NCBI RefSeq assembly: GCF_918698155.1
Contig: NZ_CAKKLX010000040.1
Location: 1-44,901 of the forward strand
Length of the DNA stretch: 44,901 bases
Direction of reading: 5' to 3'
Origin: Roseomonas sp. CECT 9278
GTDB lineage: Bacteria; Pseudomonadota; Alphaproteobacteria; Acetobacterales; Acetobacteraceae
Notes under the pieces: generated by a model
What the model was told of the DNA's origin: nothing
What the model saw: the letters and a program-made list of their open reading frames with translations, nothing else
Databases searched by the model: none
Made by a program: the position numbers and the translations under genes
Shown here: one piece after another, positions 1 to 8,282 of the stretch
How positions within the stretch are numbered: the stretch's first letter is position 1
Layout: each line of letters opens with the position of its first letter

Positions 1-1
1 C

Positions 2-82
2 CGGCGGCCCCGCGCGCCTGGCGCGCGGCGGCCCGGGGCGGGCGCGCGCGCCCTGAACCAGGCCGCGCCGCCCGCCCCGTGA
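2..82 (+). CDS. Possible 3' end of an upstream reading frame (partial)
   Basis: One frame is open from the window edge to a TGA at 80-82. It encodes a short arginine-, alanine- and proline-rich tail ending in QAAPPAP. In a phage morphogenesis cluster the gene before the capsid is often a scaffold protein, but nothing in these 26 residues shows that. At this GC content chance open frames are common, so the call is weak. Confidence 0.2.
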   Translation, partial: RRPRAPGARRPGAGARALNQAAPPAP

Positions 83-88
83 GTTCCC

Positions 89-123
89 GGCCCGCGCACA
101 ACCCCTTCGGGGGCGCGCGGGCC
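89..123 (+). other. GC-rich stem-loop before the capsid gene
   Basis: GGCCCGCGC at 89-97 pairs perfectly with GCGCGGGCC at 115-123. Inside it CCCC (102-105) pairs with GGGG (110-113) around a TTCG tetraloop closed by C-G. There is no T-run after it, so it is not a classical intrinsic terminator. It lies between the possible upstream frame and the capsid start and could stabilise or insulate the capsid message. Confidence 0.45.
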
Positions 124-203
124 GCGCCACGCCCGGCCCCTCTGCGGCCAACCGGGCTCACGGCGCATCCCCCCGCACACATCCATCATGAAAGGGCACC
201 CGC

Positions 204-1037
204 ATGTCGGGCACCATCGAACAGGCCTTCGTGAAGCAGTTCGAAGCCGAGGTCGCCGAGGCCTACCAGCGCCAGGGCAGCAAGCTGCGCCCGGCCGTGC
301 GCTCCAAGACCGGCGTCAAGGGCGCGTCCACCATCTTCCCGCGCGTCGGCAAGGGTGTTGCCGCCGCCAAGGCGCGCAACGGCGTCGTACCGGTGATGAA
401 CCTGGAATACTCGAACGCCGAGTGCTTCCTGCAGGACTACTACGCCGGCGAGTGGATCGACCGCCTGGACGAGATCAAGACCAACATCGACGAGCGCACG
501 GTCATCGCGAACGCCGGCGCCTATGCCCTGGGTCGCAAGACCGATGAGCTGATCGTCGCGGCACTCGACACCGCGACGGCCGAAGCCACCGGCACCGGCA
601 CCGGCCTGACGGACACCGATGGCCTCACCAAGCAGAAGGTGTTGATGGCCTTCGAGATGCTGGGCGGCGCCGACGTGCCCGATGACGGCAACCGCTTCGC
701 GGTGGTCGGCTGGAAGCAGTGGAGCGAGCTGCTCGCGATCGACGAGTTCGCCCGCAGCGACTACGTGGGCGACGACGCGCTGCCCTGGAAGGGCACGCAG
801 GCCAAGCGCTGGCTCGGCGCGCTGTGGATGCCGCATTCCGGCCTGACCAAGACCGGCGTGCTGCGCTACTGCTACTTCTTCCACAAGACCGCGGTCGGCC
901 ACGCCGTGGCGTCCGAGGTGGTGACCGACATCACCTGGCACGGCGACCGCGCCGCGCACTTCGTGAACAACATGATGTCGCAGGGGGCGGTGATGATCGA
1001 CCCGACCGGCGTCGTGCGGATGCGCGCGAAGGAATAG
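204..1037 (+). CDS. Phage major capsid protein
   Basis: The product has 277 residues with no signal peptide or membrane segment. It is identified mainly by position, directly before the T7-type tail-tube genes, and by its make-up: a charged N-terminal helix (EQAFVKQFEAEVAEAYQRQG), a stretch of mixed alpha/beta sequence with many aromatic residues, and a C-terminus of the form GAVMIDPTGVVRMRAKE typical of podovirus-like coat proteins. An HK97-like fold is expected from family knowledge and is not seen directly. The ATG at 204 follows an AAAGGG-type ribosome site; an ATG at 188 is in another frame. Strong hairpins lie on both sides of the gene. Other virion shell proteins, such as a decoration protein, are less likely because of length and position. 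Confidence 0.72.
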   Translation: MSGTIEQAFVKQFEAEVAEAYQRQGSKLRPAVRSKTGVKGASTIFPRVGKGVAAAKARNGVVPVMNLEYSNAECFLQDYYAGEWIDRLDEIKTNIDERTVIANAGAYALGRKTDELIVAALDTATAEATGTGTGLTDTDGLTKQKVLMAFEMLGGADVPDDGNRFAVVGWKQWSELLAIDEFARSDYVGDDALPWKGTQAKRWLGALWMPHSGLTKTGVLRYCYFFHKTAVGHAVASEVVTDITWHGDRAAHFVNNMMSQGAVMIDPTGVVRMRAKE

Positions 1038-1042
1038 CAAGG

Positions 1043-1081
1043 TCGGGGGGAGGGAACTCCCCCCGAACCCCCCTCCTTTTT
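1043..1081 (+). terminator. Intrinsic terminator-like hairpin after the capsid gene
   Basis: A perfect 10-bp inverted repeat, TCGGGGGGAG (1043-1052) and CTCCCCCCGA (1057-1066), closes a GGAA tetraloop. A run of five T lies at 1077-1081. It starts 6 bases after the capsid stop codon. The T-run is 10 bases away from the stem, so partial termination is more likely than complete termination. That would suit a capsid gene made in excess over the tail genes. Confidence 0.6.
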
Positions 1082-1090
1082 CTGGCACTT

Positions 1091-1117
1091 GGGAACTGGC
1101 CGCGAAGGTCGGTTCCC
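1091..1117 (+). terminator. Second hairpin in tandem, before the tail-tube gene
   Basis: GGGAACTGGCC (1091-1101) pairs with GGTCGGTTCCC (1107-1117) over 11 bp, two of them G-U wobbles, around a 5-base loop. CCCCTTTT follows at 1120-1127. Together with the hairpin at 1043-1066 it makes a tandem attenuator-like element in the 104-base gap between capsid and tail genes. Confidence 0.45.
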
Positions 1118-1141
1118 ATCCCCTTTTCCGGAGGTTCACCG

Positions 1142-1711
1142 ATGGCGCTTTCCGCCCTCGCGCTCTGCTCGCGCGCGCTGCTCAAGATCGGCGCGCAGCC
1201 CGTCGCCTCGCTCGACGAAGGCACGGCCGAGGCCGAGGTCGCGGCCAACCTCTACCCGGGGATCCGCGACGCGCTGCTGTCCTTCCACCCGTGGTCCTTC
1301 GCCACCGCGCAGGCCGCCCTTGCGCGCCTGTCCGCCACGCCGCGCGCCGATTTCTCGGCCGCCTTCCAGCTGCCCGCGGGCTTCCTGCGCGCGCTGTCGG
1401 CAGGCACCGCAGGGCGTGCGCGCGGCATCGTCTACCGCCTGCAGGAGGACCGCCTGTTCACCGACGTGCAGGAGGTCGCGCTGACCTACATCTTCCGCCC
1501 CGACGAGAGCGCCTTCCCGCCGTACTTCGCGCAGGCCCTGGTCGCGCGCCTGGCCGCCGAATTCTGTATCCCGCTGACCGAGAACTCGTCGCGCGCCGAG
1601 ATGCTGTTCCGCCTGGCCGAAGCGGAACTCCGCCAGGCCCGCCAGGCCGACAGCCAGCAGGCCAGCGCGCGCGTGCTCGAAGGCTTCACCCTCATTGACG
1701 TGCGGGGCTGA
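1142..1711 (+). CDS. Tail tubular protein A-like (T7 gp11 family)
   Basis: The product has 189 residues, close to T7 gp11. It opens with ALCSRALLKIGAQPVASLDE, the usual start of gp11-type gatekeeper/tail-tube proteins, and continues with the LYPGIRDALLSFHPWSFA segment and YIFRPDESAFPPYFAQALVA, both typical of this family. The role is to form the ring joining portal and tail nozzle in short-tailed phages. The ATG at 1142 is preceded by GGAGG at 1130-1134. The stop is separated from the next gene by 3 bases, so the two tail proteins are probably made together. Confidence 0.85.
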   Translation: MALSALALCSRALLKIGAQPVASLDEGTAEAEVAANLYPGIRDALLSFHPWSFATAQAALARLSATPRADFSAAFQLPAGFLRALSAGTAGRARGIVYRLQEDRLFTDVQEVALTYIFRPDESAFPPYFAQALVARLAAEFCIPLTENSSRAEMLFRLAEAELRQARQADSQQASARVLEGFTLIDVRG

Positions 1712-1714
1712 ACC

Positions 1715-3592
1715 ATGCCCGCCGTCAAGCGTGCCAAGACCAGCTTCGCCGCAGGTGAACTGGCCCCCGAACTCCTCGGCCGTGGCGACCTGCGCGCCTT
1801 CGAGAACGGCGCGCGCCGCCTGCGCAACGTCTTCATCCAGCCGACCGGCGGCGTGACGCGCCGGCCCGGCCTGCGCCATGTGCTGCCCCTGCCGGGCGCG
1901 GCGCGCCTGGTCCCCTTCGAATTCAATACCGAGCAGACCTACGTCATGGTGCTGACCGACGGTGCGCTGCGCGTGCTGCAGGGCGATGCGGTGGTGGCAA
2001 CTCTGGCCGGGCCCTGGTCCGCGGCGATGCTGCCGCAGCTCGGCTTCACGCAATCCGCCGACACGCTGCTGCTGGTGCATCCGGCGATGCTGCCGCAGCG
2101 CGTCACGCGCACGCTGTCGGGCTGGACGATCGCGCCCTGGACCTTCGTGCGCGAGCCCTTCTTCCGCTTCGCCCCCCTCAGCGTGGCGCTGACGCCGAGC
2201 GCGACCGGCGGCTTCATCACCATCGCCGCGAGCGAGGCCGTGTTCGTGCCGGGCCACCTGGGTGCGCGGCTGCGCATCGGCGGCAAGCGCGTGGTCGTGA
2301 CCGCCGTGCCGTCCGCCACGCTGGTGAATGCCGCGGTCGAGGAAGGGCTGTCCGGCACCGCGGCCACCACCGACTGGGACGAGGCCGCCTTCAGCAACGC
2401 GCGCGGCTGGCCGGTGAGCTGCGGCTTCCACCAGGACCGCCTGGTGGTGGGCGGGTCGCGCGACCTGCCGAACCGGCTGTGGTTCTCGCGCACCGGGGAC
2501 CTTTTCAACTTCGACACCGGCAGCGGCCTCGATGACGAGGCGATCGACTTCGGCCTCGTCTCCGACCAGGTGAACGCGATCCGCGGCGTCTTCTCGGGCC
2601 GGCATCTGCAGGTCTTCACCTCGGGCGCCGAATGGATGGTGACGGGCGACCCGCTGACGCCCTCCTCCATCCAGCTCAACCGCCAGACGCGCGTGGGTTC
2701 GCCTGTCGATCGCCTGGTGCCGCCGGTGGATGTGGACGGCGCGACGGTCTTCGTCGCGCGTGGCGGGCAGGGCGTGCACGAATTCGCCTATACCGATGTC
2801 AGCCAGGCATATCAGGCGAACGACCTCGCGATCCTTGCGCGGCACATCGTCTCGACGCCGGTCTCCATGGCCTATGACCAGCGTGCGCGGCTGCTGCACA
2901 TGGTCATGGCGGATGGCGGCATCGGCACGCTCACGCTCTATCGCGCCGAGCAGGTCACTGCCTGGACGCGGCAGGAGACCGCCGGCGCCTTCCGCGCGGT
3001 GGCGGAATCCGATGGCACCGTATGGGTCGTGACGGAACGCGACGGCGCCTTCGCGCTGGAGCGCTTCGAACACGGGCTCGCGCTCGATGCCGCGCTGACC
3101 GGCAGCGCGCCGGCGCCGCAGGATGCCTGGAGCGGGCTGTCGTACCTCGAGGGCCGCGAGGTCGGCGTGCTCGCCGATGGCGCGCCGCGCGATTCCGCGA
3201 CCGTCGCCGGCGGCGCCGTGGTGATCGACCCGGCAGCGAACAGCGTGCAGATAGGGCTGTCCTATCGGCACGAGGTCGAACCGCTGCCGCCGGACATCAT
3301 CACGCCCTCGGCCGCCGCGACCGGGCCGCTGCGCCTGGTCGCGGTGACCTTCCGGCTGCTCGCCACATCGGCGCTGTCGGTCGACCTCGGCCGCGGTGCG
3401 GAGGCCGTGCCGTTCCGCCGGCTGGATACCTCGCTGCTCGATGCCGCGCCGCCATCCTTCACCGGCGACGTCACGCTGCGCGGCCTTGGCTGGCGGCGTG
3501 ACCGGCTGCGGCCGCTGTGGCGCGTCGAGGGCGATGCGCCGCTGCCCATGACGCTGCTTTCCGTCACCACCGAGATCAGGATGAACGACTGA
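1715..3592 (+). CDS. Tail nozzle / tail tubular protein B-like
   Basis: The product has 625 residues. The N-terminus, with SFAAGELAPELLGRGDLRAFENG followed by RNVFIQPTGGVTRRPGLRHV, is a hallmark of short-tailed-phage nozzle proteins and of the wider family of prophage stabilisation-like beta-propeller proteins. Further matches are GWPVSCGFHQDRLVVGGS, FSRTGDLFNFDTG, and the segment NRLWFS, which mark propeller blades. The protein would form the distal tail nozzle through which DNA exits. It starts 3 bases after the gp11-like gene and its stop overlaps the next start by one base (TGATG). At 625 residues it is shorter than T7 gp12 (about 790). The exact subfamily cannot be named without a profile search. 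Confidence 0.8.
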   Translation: MPAVKRAKTSFAAGELAPELLGRGDLRAFENGARRLRNVFIQPTGGVTRRPGLRHVLPLPGAARLVPFEFNTEQTYVMVLTDGALRVLQGDAVVATLAGPWSAAMLPQLGFTQSADTLLLVHPAMLPQRVTRTLSGWTIAPWTFVREPFFRFAPLSVALTPSATGGFITIAASEAVFVPGHLGARLRIGGKRVVVTAVPSATLVNAAVEEGLSGTAATTDWDEAAFSNARGWPVSCGFHQDRLVVGGSRDLPNRLWFSRTGDLFNFDTGSGLDDEAIDFGLVSDQVNAIRGVFSGRHLQVFTSGAEWMVTGDPLTPSSIQLNRQTRVGSPVDRLVPPVDVDGATVFVARGGQGVHEFAYTDVSQAYQANDLAILARHIVSTPVSMAYDQRARLLHMVMADGGIGTLTLYRAEQVTAWTRQETAGAFRAVAESDGTVWVVTERDGAFALERFEHGLALDAALTGSAPAPQDAWSGLSYLEGREVGVLADGAPRDSATVAGGAVVIDPAANSVQIGLSYRHEVEPLPPDIITPSAAATGPLRLVAVTFRLLATSALSVDLGRGAEAVPFRRLDTSLLDAAPPSFTGDVTLRGLGWRRDRLRPLWRVEGDAPLPMTLLSVTTEIRMND

Positions 3593-4032
3593 TGGCCCAG
3601 CTCGCTTCCCTCGCCTCGCTCGCCGGCACGGGCCTCGCCGTCTTTGGCCAGGTCCGCCAGGGCCAGCAGCAGCAGGCCACCGCGCGCGCGCAGGAGGAGA
3701 ACCTGCGCGCGCAACAGGCCGCGCAGCAGGACCAGGTCGCGGTGCAATCCGCCGTCCAGGACCGCGAGCGGCAGGATCGCCTGGCGCGCACCATCGCCTC
3801 GGCCCGCGCGCGGCTCGCCGCCGGCGGCGTCGCGCCGGACGAAGGATCGGCCGCCGCGCTGACCACCGGCCTGCGGCGCGATGCCGCGCAGGACGCCGCG
3901 GAGGAGGCGGCGGTCACCGGCGCGCGGCTCGCGGCCGGGCGACGGTCGCTGCTCACGCCCGATGGCAGCCTCAGTTCCTTCCTGCGCGCCGGGCAGACGC
4001 TCGGCGGTGCGGTGCGATCGCTTTTGGATTGA
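3592..4032 (+). CDS. Small phage internal/virion protein candidate
   Basis: The product has 146 residues. It has a short alanine-, glycine- and leucine-rich N-terminus (about residues 4-20), then a long glutamine-, alanine- and arginine-rich helix (about 20-75), then ARLAAGGVAPDEGSAAALTTG and a short tail. A glycine/alanine-rich start followed by a helical rod, placed between nozzle and tail fibre genes, resembles small internal virion proteins of podoviruses (T7 gp14-like position). No sequence motif proves this. The ATG overlaps the preceding stop in TGATG, so it is translationally coupled. In T7 four genes sit here, including the very long gp15 and gp16; only this gene is present. Confidence 0.55.
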   Translation: MAQLASLASLAGTGLAVFGQVRQGQQQQATARAQEENLRAQQAAQQDQVAVQSAVQDRERQDRLARTIASARARLAAGGVAPDEGSAAALTTGLRRDAAQDAAEEAAVTGARLAAGRRSLLTPDGSLSSFLRAGQTLGGAVRSLLD

Positions 4033-4049
4033 TCCCTCAGGCGGCGGGC

Positions 4050-4067
4050 GCCGGCCGTACGGCCGGC
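4050..4067. repeat. Perfect 18-bp palindrome
   Basis: GCCGGCCGTACGGCCGGC reads the same on both strands. It lies 18 bases after the stop of the small internal-protein gene and 156 bases before the tail spike start. As RNA it would fold into a 7-bp stem with a GTAC loop. No T-run follows. It may be a processing or pausing hairpin or a protein-binding palindrome. Confidence 0.5.
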
Positions 4068-4223
4068 TTGCCTGCGCGCCATGCGCTGGTGCGCTGGCGG
4101 CGACGGATGGTCTGGGCGCGGTCGCGCCTTGCGCTCTCGGCTCGCGGCAAGGCCGCGAACCGCTTCTGCGTCCAGTTCCGGCCGGCGTCGGCCGCCCCAC
4201 CCCTTCAAGACATCGAGGACATC

Positions 4224-6503
4224 ATGGCCGAACACATCACGATCGGCGATGTCGCGCCGCGTGTGCAGTATGTCGCGGACGGATCGCTCGCCGACTTCAC
4301 CTTCCCCTTCCCGATCTTCGACGAGGCCGACCTCGAGATCCGCCTGGACGGCGCGGTGCTGCTCGGCGGCGCGACCATCGCGGGCGCCGGCGCATCCGAG
4401 GGCGGCACCGTCACGCTGGCGGAGCCGCCGGCGGCGGGCACGCGCGTCACGTTGCGTCGTCGCCTCAAGATCGCGCGCGCCACCGATTTCCAGGACAACG
4501 GCATCCTGCGTGCCCGCGCGCTGAACGACGAGCTGGACTACCAGGTCGCCGCCATCCAGCAGGTGGCGGACGAGGTGTCGGGCACGGTGCGGCTCGATCC
4601 CGCCGATGGCGGCGCGTTGGTGCTGCCGCTGCGCGGGGCGCGCGCCAACCGCGTGCTGGGTTTCGATTCCGTCGGCAATGTCACGGTCTTCGACCGCGGC
4701 ACGCAGTCCCTCGGCGTGCCGTATCCTGGCGGCGTGCCGCGCATGGTCGAGGACAAGCTGGGCGAACGCCTGACCGCGCGCGACTTCGGCGCTACCGGCG
4801 ACGGCGTGACCGATGACGGCCCGGCGCTGGCCGCCGCCATGGCCGCCGCGGCGGCATCGGGGCGCGTGCTCGAGATCGGCGAGGGATCCTTCCGCTCCAC
4901 CCAGCCGCTGGTGCTGGGCGGCGGTGCCGCGGGCCTCATCATGCACGGCGCAATCATCTATGCCGGGCCGGCGGGACAGACCGCGCTCACGCTCGGCGAC
5001 GGCGCGGCGGTGCGCAACGCCGCCAAGCGCTACGAGGGGCTGCGCGTGCTGCGCGCGAGCATTTCCTCCTGGGATGACGAGGCCGACATCGGCCTGGTGA
5101 TGCGCAACCTCGACGCATCCTTCGTCGAGATCCGCCAGGTGGAAGGCTTCACCATCGGCGTGCGCACGCTGGGCGTCGAGCGCGGCTTCGAGGACAGCAC
5201 GCTGATGCTCGGCCGCATCGTGAACAACAGGATCGGCCTGGATGTCCGCACCGAGACGGCGGGCGCGTGGAACACCTCCGTGCGCTATTATGGCGGGCAT
5301 TTCGCGCTCGGCAGCACGGTCTATCCGGACAAGGACCGCTATGGCGTGCGCTTCTCCGCCGCACCGGGCGCCTATGTCTCGCACAACCGCCATGTCTTCG
5401 ACGGGCCGGGCTTCGAATTGCAGGCCGAGGGCCGCCCGATCAGCGGCATTCCCTTCCTGATCGAGGTCAACAGCCGGTCGGTCTGGGCGCGCGCGCTGCG
5501 CATGGAGGGCTGCTCGCCCTTCGTCGCGCGGCACACCGGCGCGGCGCAGGACCACATCTACGAAGTGGCCTGGGCGAGCCAGACCTACCAGGTGGAGGTC
5601 GACTACACCGACACCGCGACGCGCGTCGGCGCCGTGGTGCGCGCCTCCCACCAGGCCGCGGCGTTCCGCGAGGCATCGCGCGAGGTCGCGTCGGTGTCGA
5701 ACCTGCGCGCCGCGCGCATCCGCTGGTCGAACACCGAATGGGGCTTCGAACGCCTCGCCTGCCTGTCCACCAACGTCGCGGGCACGCCGGGCACGCTGGC
5801 GGATTTCGCCTTCGCGGCGCTGGACAGCTACGGCTTCAGCAATGACGGCGTGGTGCTGACCGGCGGGCGCGGGCTCGGCTTCGTGGTGGATGCGCGGACC
5901 TGCCGCGAATTCGCCCTCGCGGTCGATGCGGATGCGCCGCGGCTTGTCGTGCAGTGCTTCGATGCCGCGCGCAACCTGCTGAGCGACACCGGCACGGCGC
6001 TGGTGCGTGCGTCGGGCCAGTCGATGGTCTGGAACGCCGCGGCGCGCTGGTGGCAGGGGTCGGCCGACATGGCGGATGCCACCTTCACCCGCCCGCAGGT
6101 GGTGCGGCTCGCGGCCAATGTCGCCTATGCCATCATCGGCGTGGCGCGCATCGGCGCGGATTACGAGGTGCGCGCCATCCGCCTGGCGTGTGATCCGCTG
6201 TTCGCGCCGCCGCTGCTGTTCGCGCAGCCGGGCCTGCCGCATGGCGGGCGCGAGCTGGTGGCGGAGGCCGCCTGGGATCCGCCCTCCATCGCCGCCGGCG
6301 CCATCGCGCAGGTGAACGTGACGCTGCCCGGCGCGCGGCCCGGCGACTTCGCCTCGGCGGCCTTCACGCTGGCCACCTCGGGCGTGGTGTTCCTGGCGCA
6401 GGTGGGGGCGACGGATGTCGTCACCGTCACCGCCTGGAACCGCTCGGCGGTGGCGATCGACCTGGGCGCCGGCACCGTGCGTGCGCGCGTGGTGAAGGCA
6501 TGA
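4224..6503 (+). CDS. Tail spike/fibre with T7-type anchor and pectate-lyase-like beta-helix
   Basis: The product has 759 residues. Residues 1-125 match the T7 gp17-type anchor: VQYVADGSLADFTFPFPIF, a beta-sandwich, then LKIARATDFQDNGILRARALNDELDYQVAAIQQV. After a linker, residues about 178-200 carry LTARDFGATGDGVTDDGPAL, the start of pectate-lyase-3 beta-helix domains. A long central region fits a right-handed helix and the last 200 residues form a separate beta-rich tail. The role is host recognition, possibly with glycan cleavage; catalytic residues cannot be assigned by eye. The frame is open from 4029, but the ATG at 4224 was chosen because it follows GAGGAC and begins exactly at the conserved anchor. 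The stop overlaps the next gene in ATGA. Confidence 0.85.
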   Translation: MAEHITIGDVAPRVQYVADGSLADFTFPFPIFDEADLEIRLDGAVLLGGATIAGAGASEGGTVTLAEPPAAGTRVTLRRRLKIARATDFQDNGILRARALNDELDYQVAAIQQVADEVSGTVRLDPADGGALVLPLRGARANRVLGFDSVGNVTVFDRGTQSLGVPYPGGVPRMVEDKLGERLTARDFGATGDGVTDDGPALAAAMAAAAASGRVLEIGEGSFRSTQPLVLGGGAAGLIMHGAIIYAGPAGQTALTLGDGAAVRNAAKRYEGLRVLRASISSWDDEADIGLVMRNLDASFVEIRQVEGFTIGVRTLGVERGFEDSTLMLGRIVNNRIGLDVRTETAGAWNTSVRYYGGHFALGSTVYPDKDRYGVRFSAAPGAYVSHNRHVFDGPGFELQAEGRPISGIPFLIEVNSRSVWARALRMEGCSPFVARHTGAAQDHIYEVAWASQTYQVEVDYTDTATRVGAVVRASHQAAAFREASREVASVSNLRAARIRWSNTEWGFERLACLSTNVAGTPGTLADFAFAALDSYGFSNDGVVLTGGRGLGFVVDARTCREFALAVDADAPRLVVQCFDAARNLLSDTGTALVRASGQSMVWNAAARWWQGSADMADATFTRPQVVRLAANVAYAIIGVARIGADYEVRAIRLACDPLFAPPLLFAQPGLPHGGRELVAEAAWDPPSIAAGAIAQVNVTLPGARPGDFASAAFTLATSGVVFLAQVGATDVVTVTAWNRSAVAIDLGAGTVRARVVKA

Positions 6504-6808
6504 CGGGCCGTCGCGAGCCGGTGGTTCGCGGCCCCGACCTGCGCAGCGCGATGGACCTGGTGGCGGAAAGCTACCTCGGCTTCGTGCGCTGCGGGCCGGA
6601 GCCCGGCACCGGCGACGACGCCAAGGCGTTCACGGCCCACCACGCCGCCTGCAAGGCCGCGCTCGCGCATCTCGATGCGCTGGTGAAGCTCGCGCGCAGC
6701 GTGGGTGCCGCGCCGGCCGAGGCGGAGGAGGCCGCGATCATGGTCATCGAGGCGCGCGAGGCGCTGTCGCAGTTCCAGGAGGATGACGCCGGTGAGGAGC
6801 AATGCTGA
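6500..6808 (+). CDS. Probable small terminase subunit
   Basis: The product has 102 residues and is rich in alanine and glutamate. It is largely helical, with a central HHAACKAALAHLDALVKLARSV segment and an acidic C-terminus (QFQEDDAGEEQC). I do not recognise the sequence itself. The call rests on position: its start overlaps the tail spike stop (ATGA at 6500), and its last 26 bases overlap the large terminase start, which is the usual pairing of small and large terminase genes. A small terminase would bind the packaging site on phage DNA and load it on the large subunit. It could equally be a chaperone or an unrelated small protein. Confidence 0.45.
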   Translation: MTGRREPVVRGPDLRSAMDLVAESYLGFVRCGPEPGTGDDAKAFTAHHAACKAALAHLDALVKLARSVGAAPAEAEEAAIMVIEAREALSQFQEDDAGEEQC

Positions 6809-8231
6809 TGCGGGCTTCCTCGAATTCGCCTGGGTGTGGAACCGGCGGCAGCGCATGGAGACGCCGCCGGTCCATCGCCGCATCGCGCGTTGGCTGGAGG
6901 CGCGCCAGGCCGCCGGCGAGACGCGCCTGCTGCTGATGGCCTTCCGCGGCTGCGGCAAGTCCACGCTGGTCGGGCTGTGGTGCGCCTGGCAGCTCGCGCG
7001 GACGCCGGAGACGCGCATCCTGGTGTTGGCCGCCGATGCGCCGCTGGCGGTGAAGATGGTCGCGACGGTGCGGCGCATCGTCGAACGCCATCCGCTGTGC
7101 CGGCACCTGATCCCCGAGGGCGCGGAATCCTGGGCGTCAGACCGCTTCACGGTGGCGCGGGATGGGGCGCTGCGCGATCCATCCATGATGGCGCAGGGCA
7201 TCGGCGGCAATGTCACCGGGTCGCGCGCCGAGGTGATCGTCTGCGATGACGTTGAAGTCGCGGGCAATTGCGACACGCCCGGCAAGCGCGCCGAACTGCG
7301 CGAGCGCCTGGCGGAGGCGGAATTCATCCTCACCCCCGGCGGCACCATCCTGTTCGTCGGTACGCCGCATACCGAGGACAGCCTCTATCGCGACCCCAGG
7401 GAGGATGGTGCCTTCCTGCGCGGCTACCGGCGCCTCGCGGTGCCGGTGATGAATGCGGCGGGTGCCTCCGCCTGGCCCGAACGCTTCCCGCGCGAGGCGA
7501 TCGCCGCGCTGCGCGAGCGCGTCGGCCCGCTGCAATTCCATCGGCAGATGCTGCTGCAGCCCGTCGCGGCCAGCGCGGTGCGGCTCGATCCCGCTGCCAT
7601 CATCCGCTACGGCGACGAACCCGACTACCGGGAGGCGCAGGGCAGGGGCGTGCTGACGCTGCTGGGCCATCGCCTGGTCTCCGGCGGCGCCTTCTGGGAC
7701 CCGGCGTATGGCCGGCCGGGGTCGGGCGATGCCTCGGTGCTGGCCTGCTGCTTCTCGGATGGCGAGGGGCGGTTCTTCCTGCATCGGCTCGGCTACCTCA
7801 CGCATGACCCGTCCTCGCCCATCGACCCCGCCACGCAGCAATGCCGCAAGGTGGCGGCGCTGCTGGGCGAATTGCTGCTGCCGATGGTGCGGGTCGAGAC
7901 CAATGGCCTCGGCAAGTTCCTGCCGGCGCTGCTGCGGCGCGAGCTCGGCCCGGCCGGCGTCGCCTGCCAGGTGATCGAGCACGCCAGCACGCGGGCCAAG
8001 GAGGACCGCATCCTCGCGGCGCTCGAGCCCGCGCTGGCGGCGCGGCGGCTGCATGCGCATGAGAGCGTGTTCCGCACGCCCTTCGCGGCCGAGATGGCGG
8101 AATGGCGGCCCGGCGCGCCGGGCGCGCGCGACGATGCGCTGGATGCGGTGGCGGGCTGCCTTCTGGCCGAGCCGGTGCGCCTGGTGCGCGGGGTGCGGCC
8201 GGTGCCGCGCCCATCCTGGCGCGGTGCGTAG
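6783..8231 (+). CDS. Terminase large subunit (phage DNA-packaging motor)
   Basis: The product has about 482 residues. The ATPase half has a Walker A-type loop FRGCGKST at 54-61, and VIVCDD at about 151-156 as Walker B, followed by a coupling segment ILTPGGTILFVGTPH. The nuclease half has an RNase-H-like set of acids: D305 in FWDPAYG, E371 in VRVETNG, and D449-D453 in ARDDALDA. This matches T7 gp19-type terminases. It cuts concatemeric DNA and pumps it into the capsid using ATP. The start could be ATG 6783 or GTG 6792; ATG is preferred and gives a 26-base overlap with the previous gene. Packaging genes placed after the tail genes follow the T7 order. Confidence 0.9.
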   Translation: MTPVRSNADAGFLEFAWVWNRRQRMETPPVHRRIARWLEARQAAGETRLLLMAFRGCGKSTLVGLWCAWQLARTPETRILVLAADAPLAVKMVATVRRIVERHPLCRHLIPEGAESWASDRFTVARDGALRDPSMMAQGIGGNVTGSRAEVIVCDDVEVAGNCDTPGKRAELRERLAEAEFILTPGGTILFVGTPHTEDSLYRDPREDGAFLRGYRRLAVPVMNAAGASAWPERFPREAIAALRERVGPLQFHRQMLLQPVAASAVRLDPAAIIRYGDEPDYREAQGRGVLTLLGHRLVSGGAFWDPAYGRPGSGDASVLACCFSDGEGRFFLHRLGYLTHDPSSPIDPATQQCRKVAALLGELLLPMVRVETNGLGKFLPALLRRELGPAGVACQVIEHASTRAKEDRILAALEPALAARRLHAHESVFRTPFAAEMAEWRPGAPGARDDALDAVAGCLLAEPVRLVRGVRPVPRPSWRGA

Positions 8232-8282
8232 GGCGCCTTCCGCTCAGCCGGCGGCCATTGCGTGCAGGCGCCGCAGCGGTGC

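Noticed and set aside
1136..3271. Open frame of 711 codons on the - strand opposite the tail genes
   Set aside because: The translation is arginine-, histidine- and alanine-rich with no domain pattern, and the + strand holds clear tail proteins. Long antisense frames are expected at this GC content.
4029..4223. Upstream start of the tail spike at 4029
   Set aside because: The added 65 residues are arginine-rich and unlike anchor domains. The ATG at 4224 has a ribosome site and begins at the conserved anchor.
3576..6242. Open frame of 888 codons on the - strand opposite the tail spike
   Set aside because: Low-complexity basic translation; the + strand carries the recognised tail spike.
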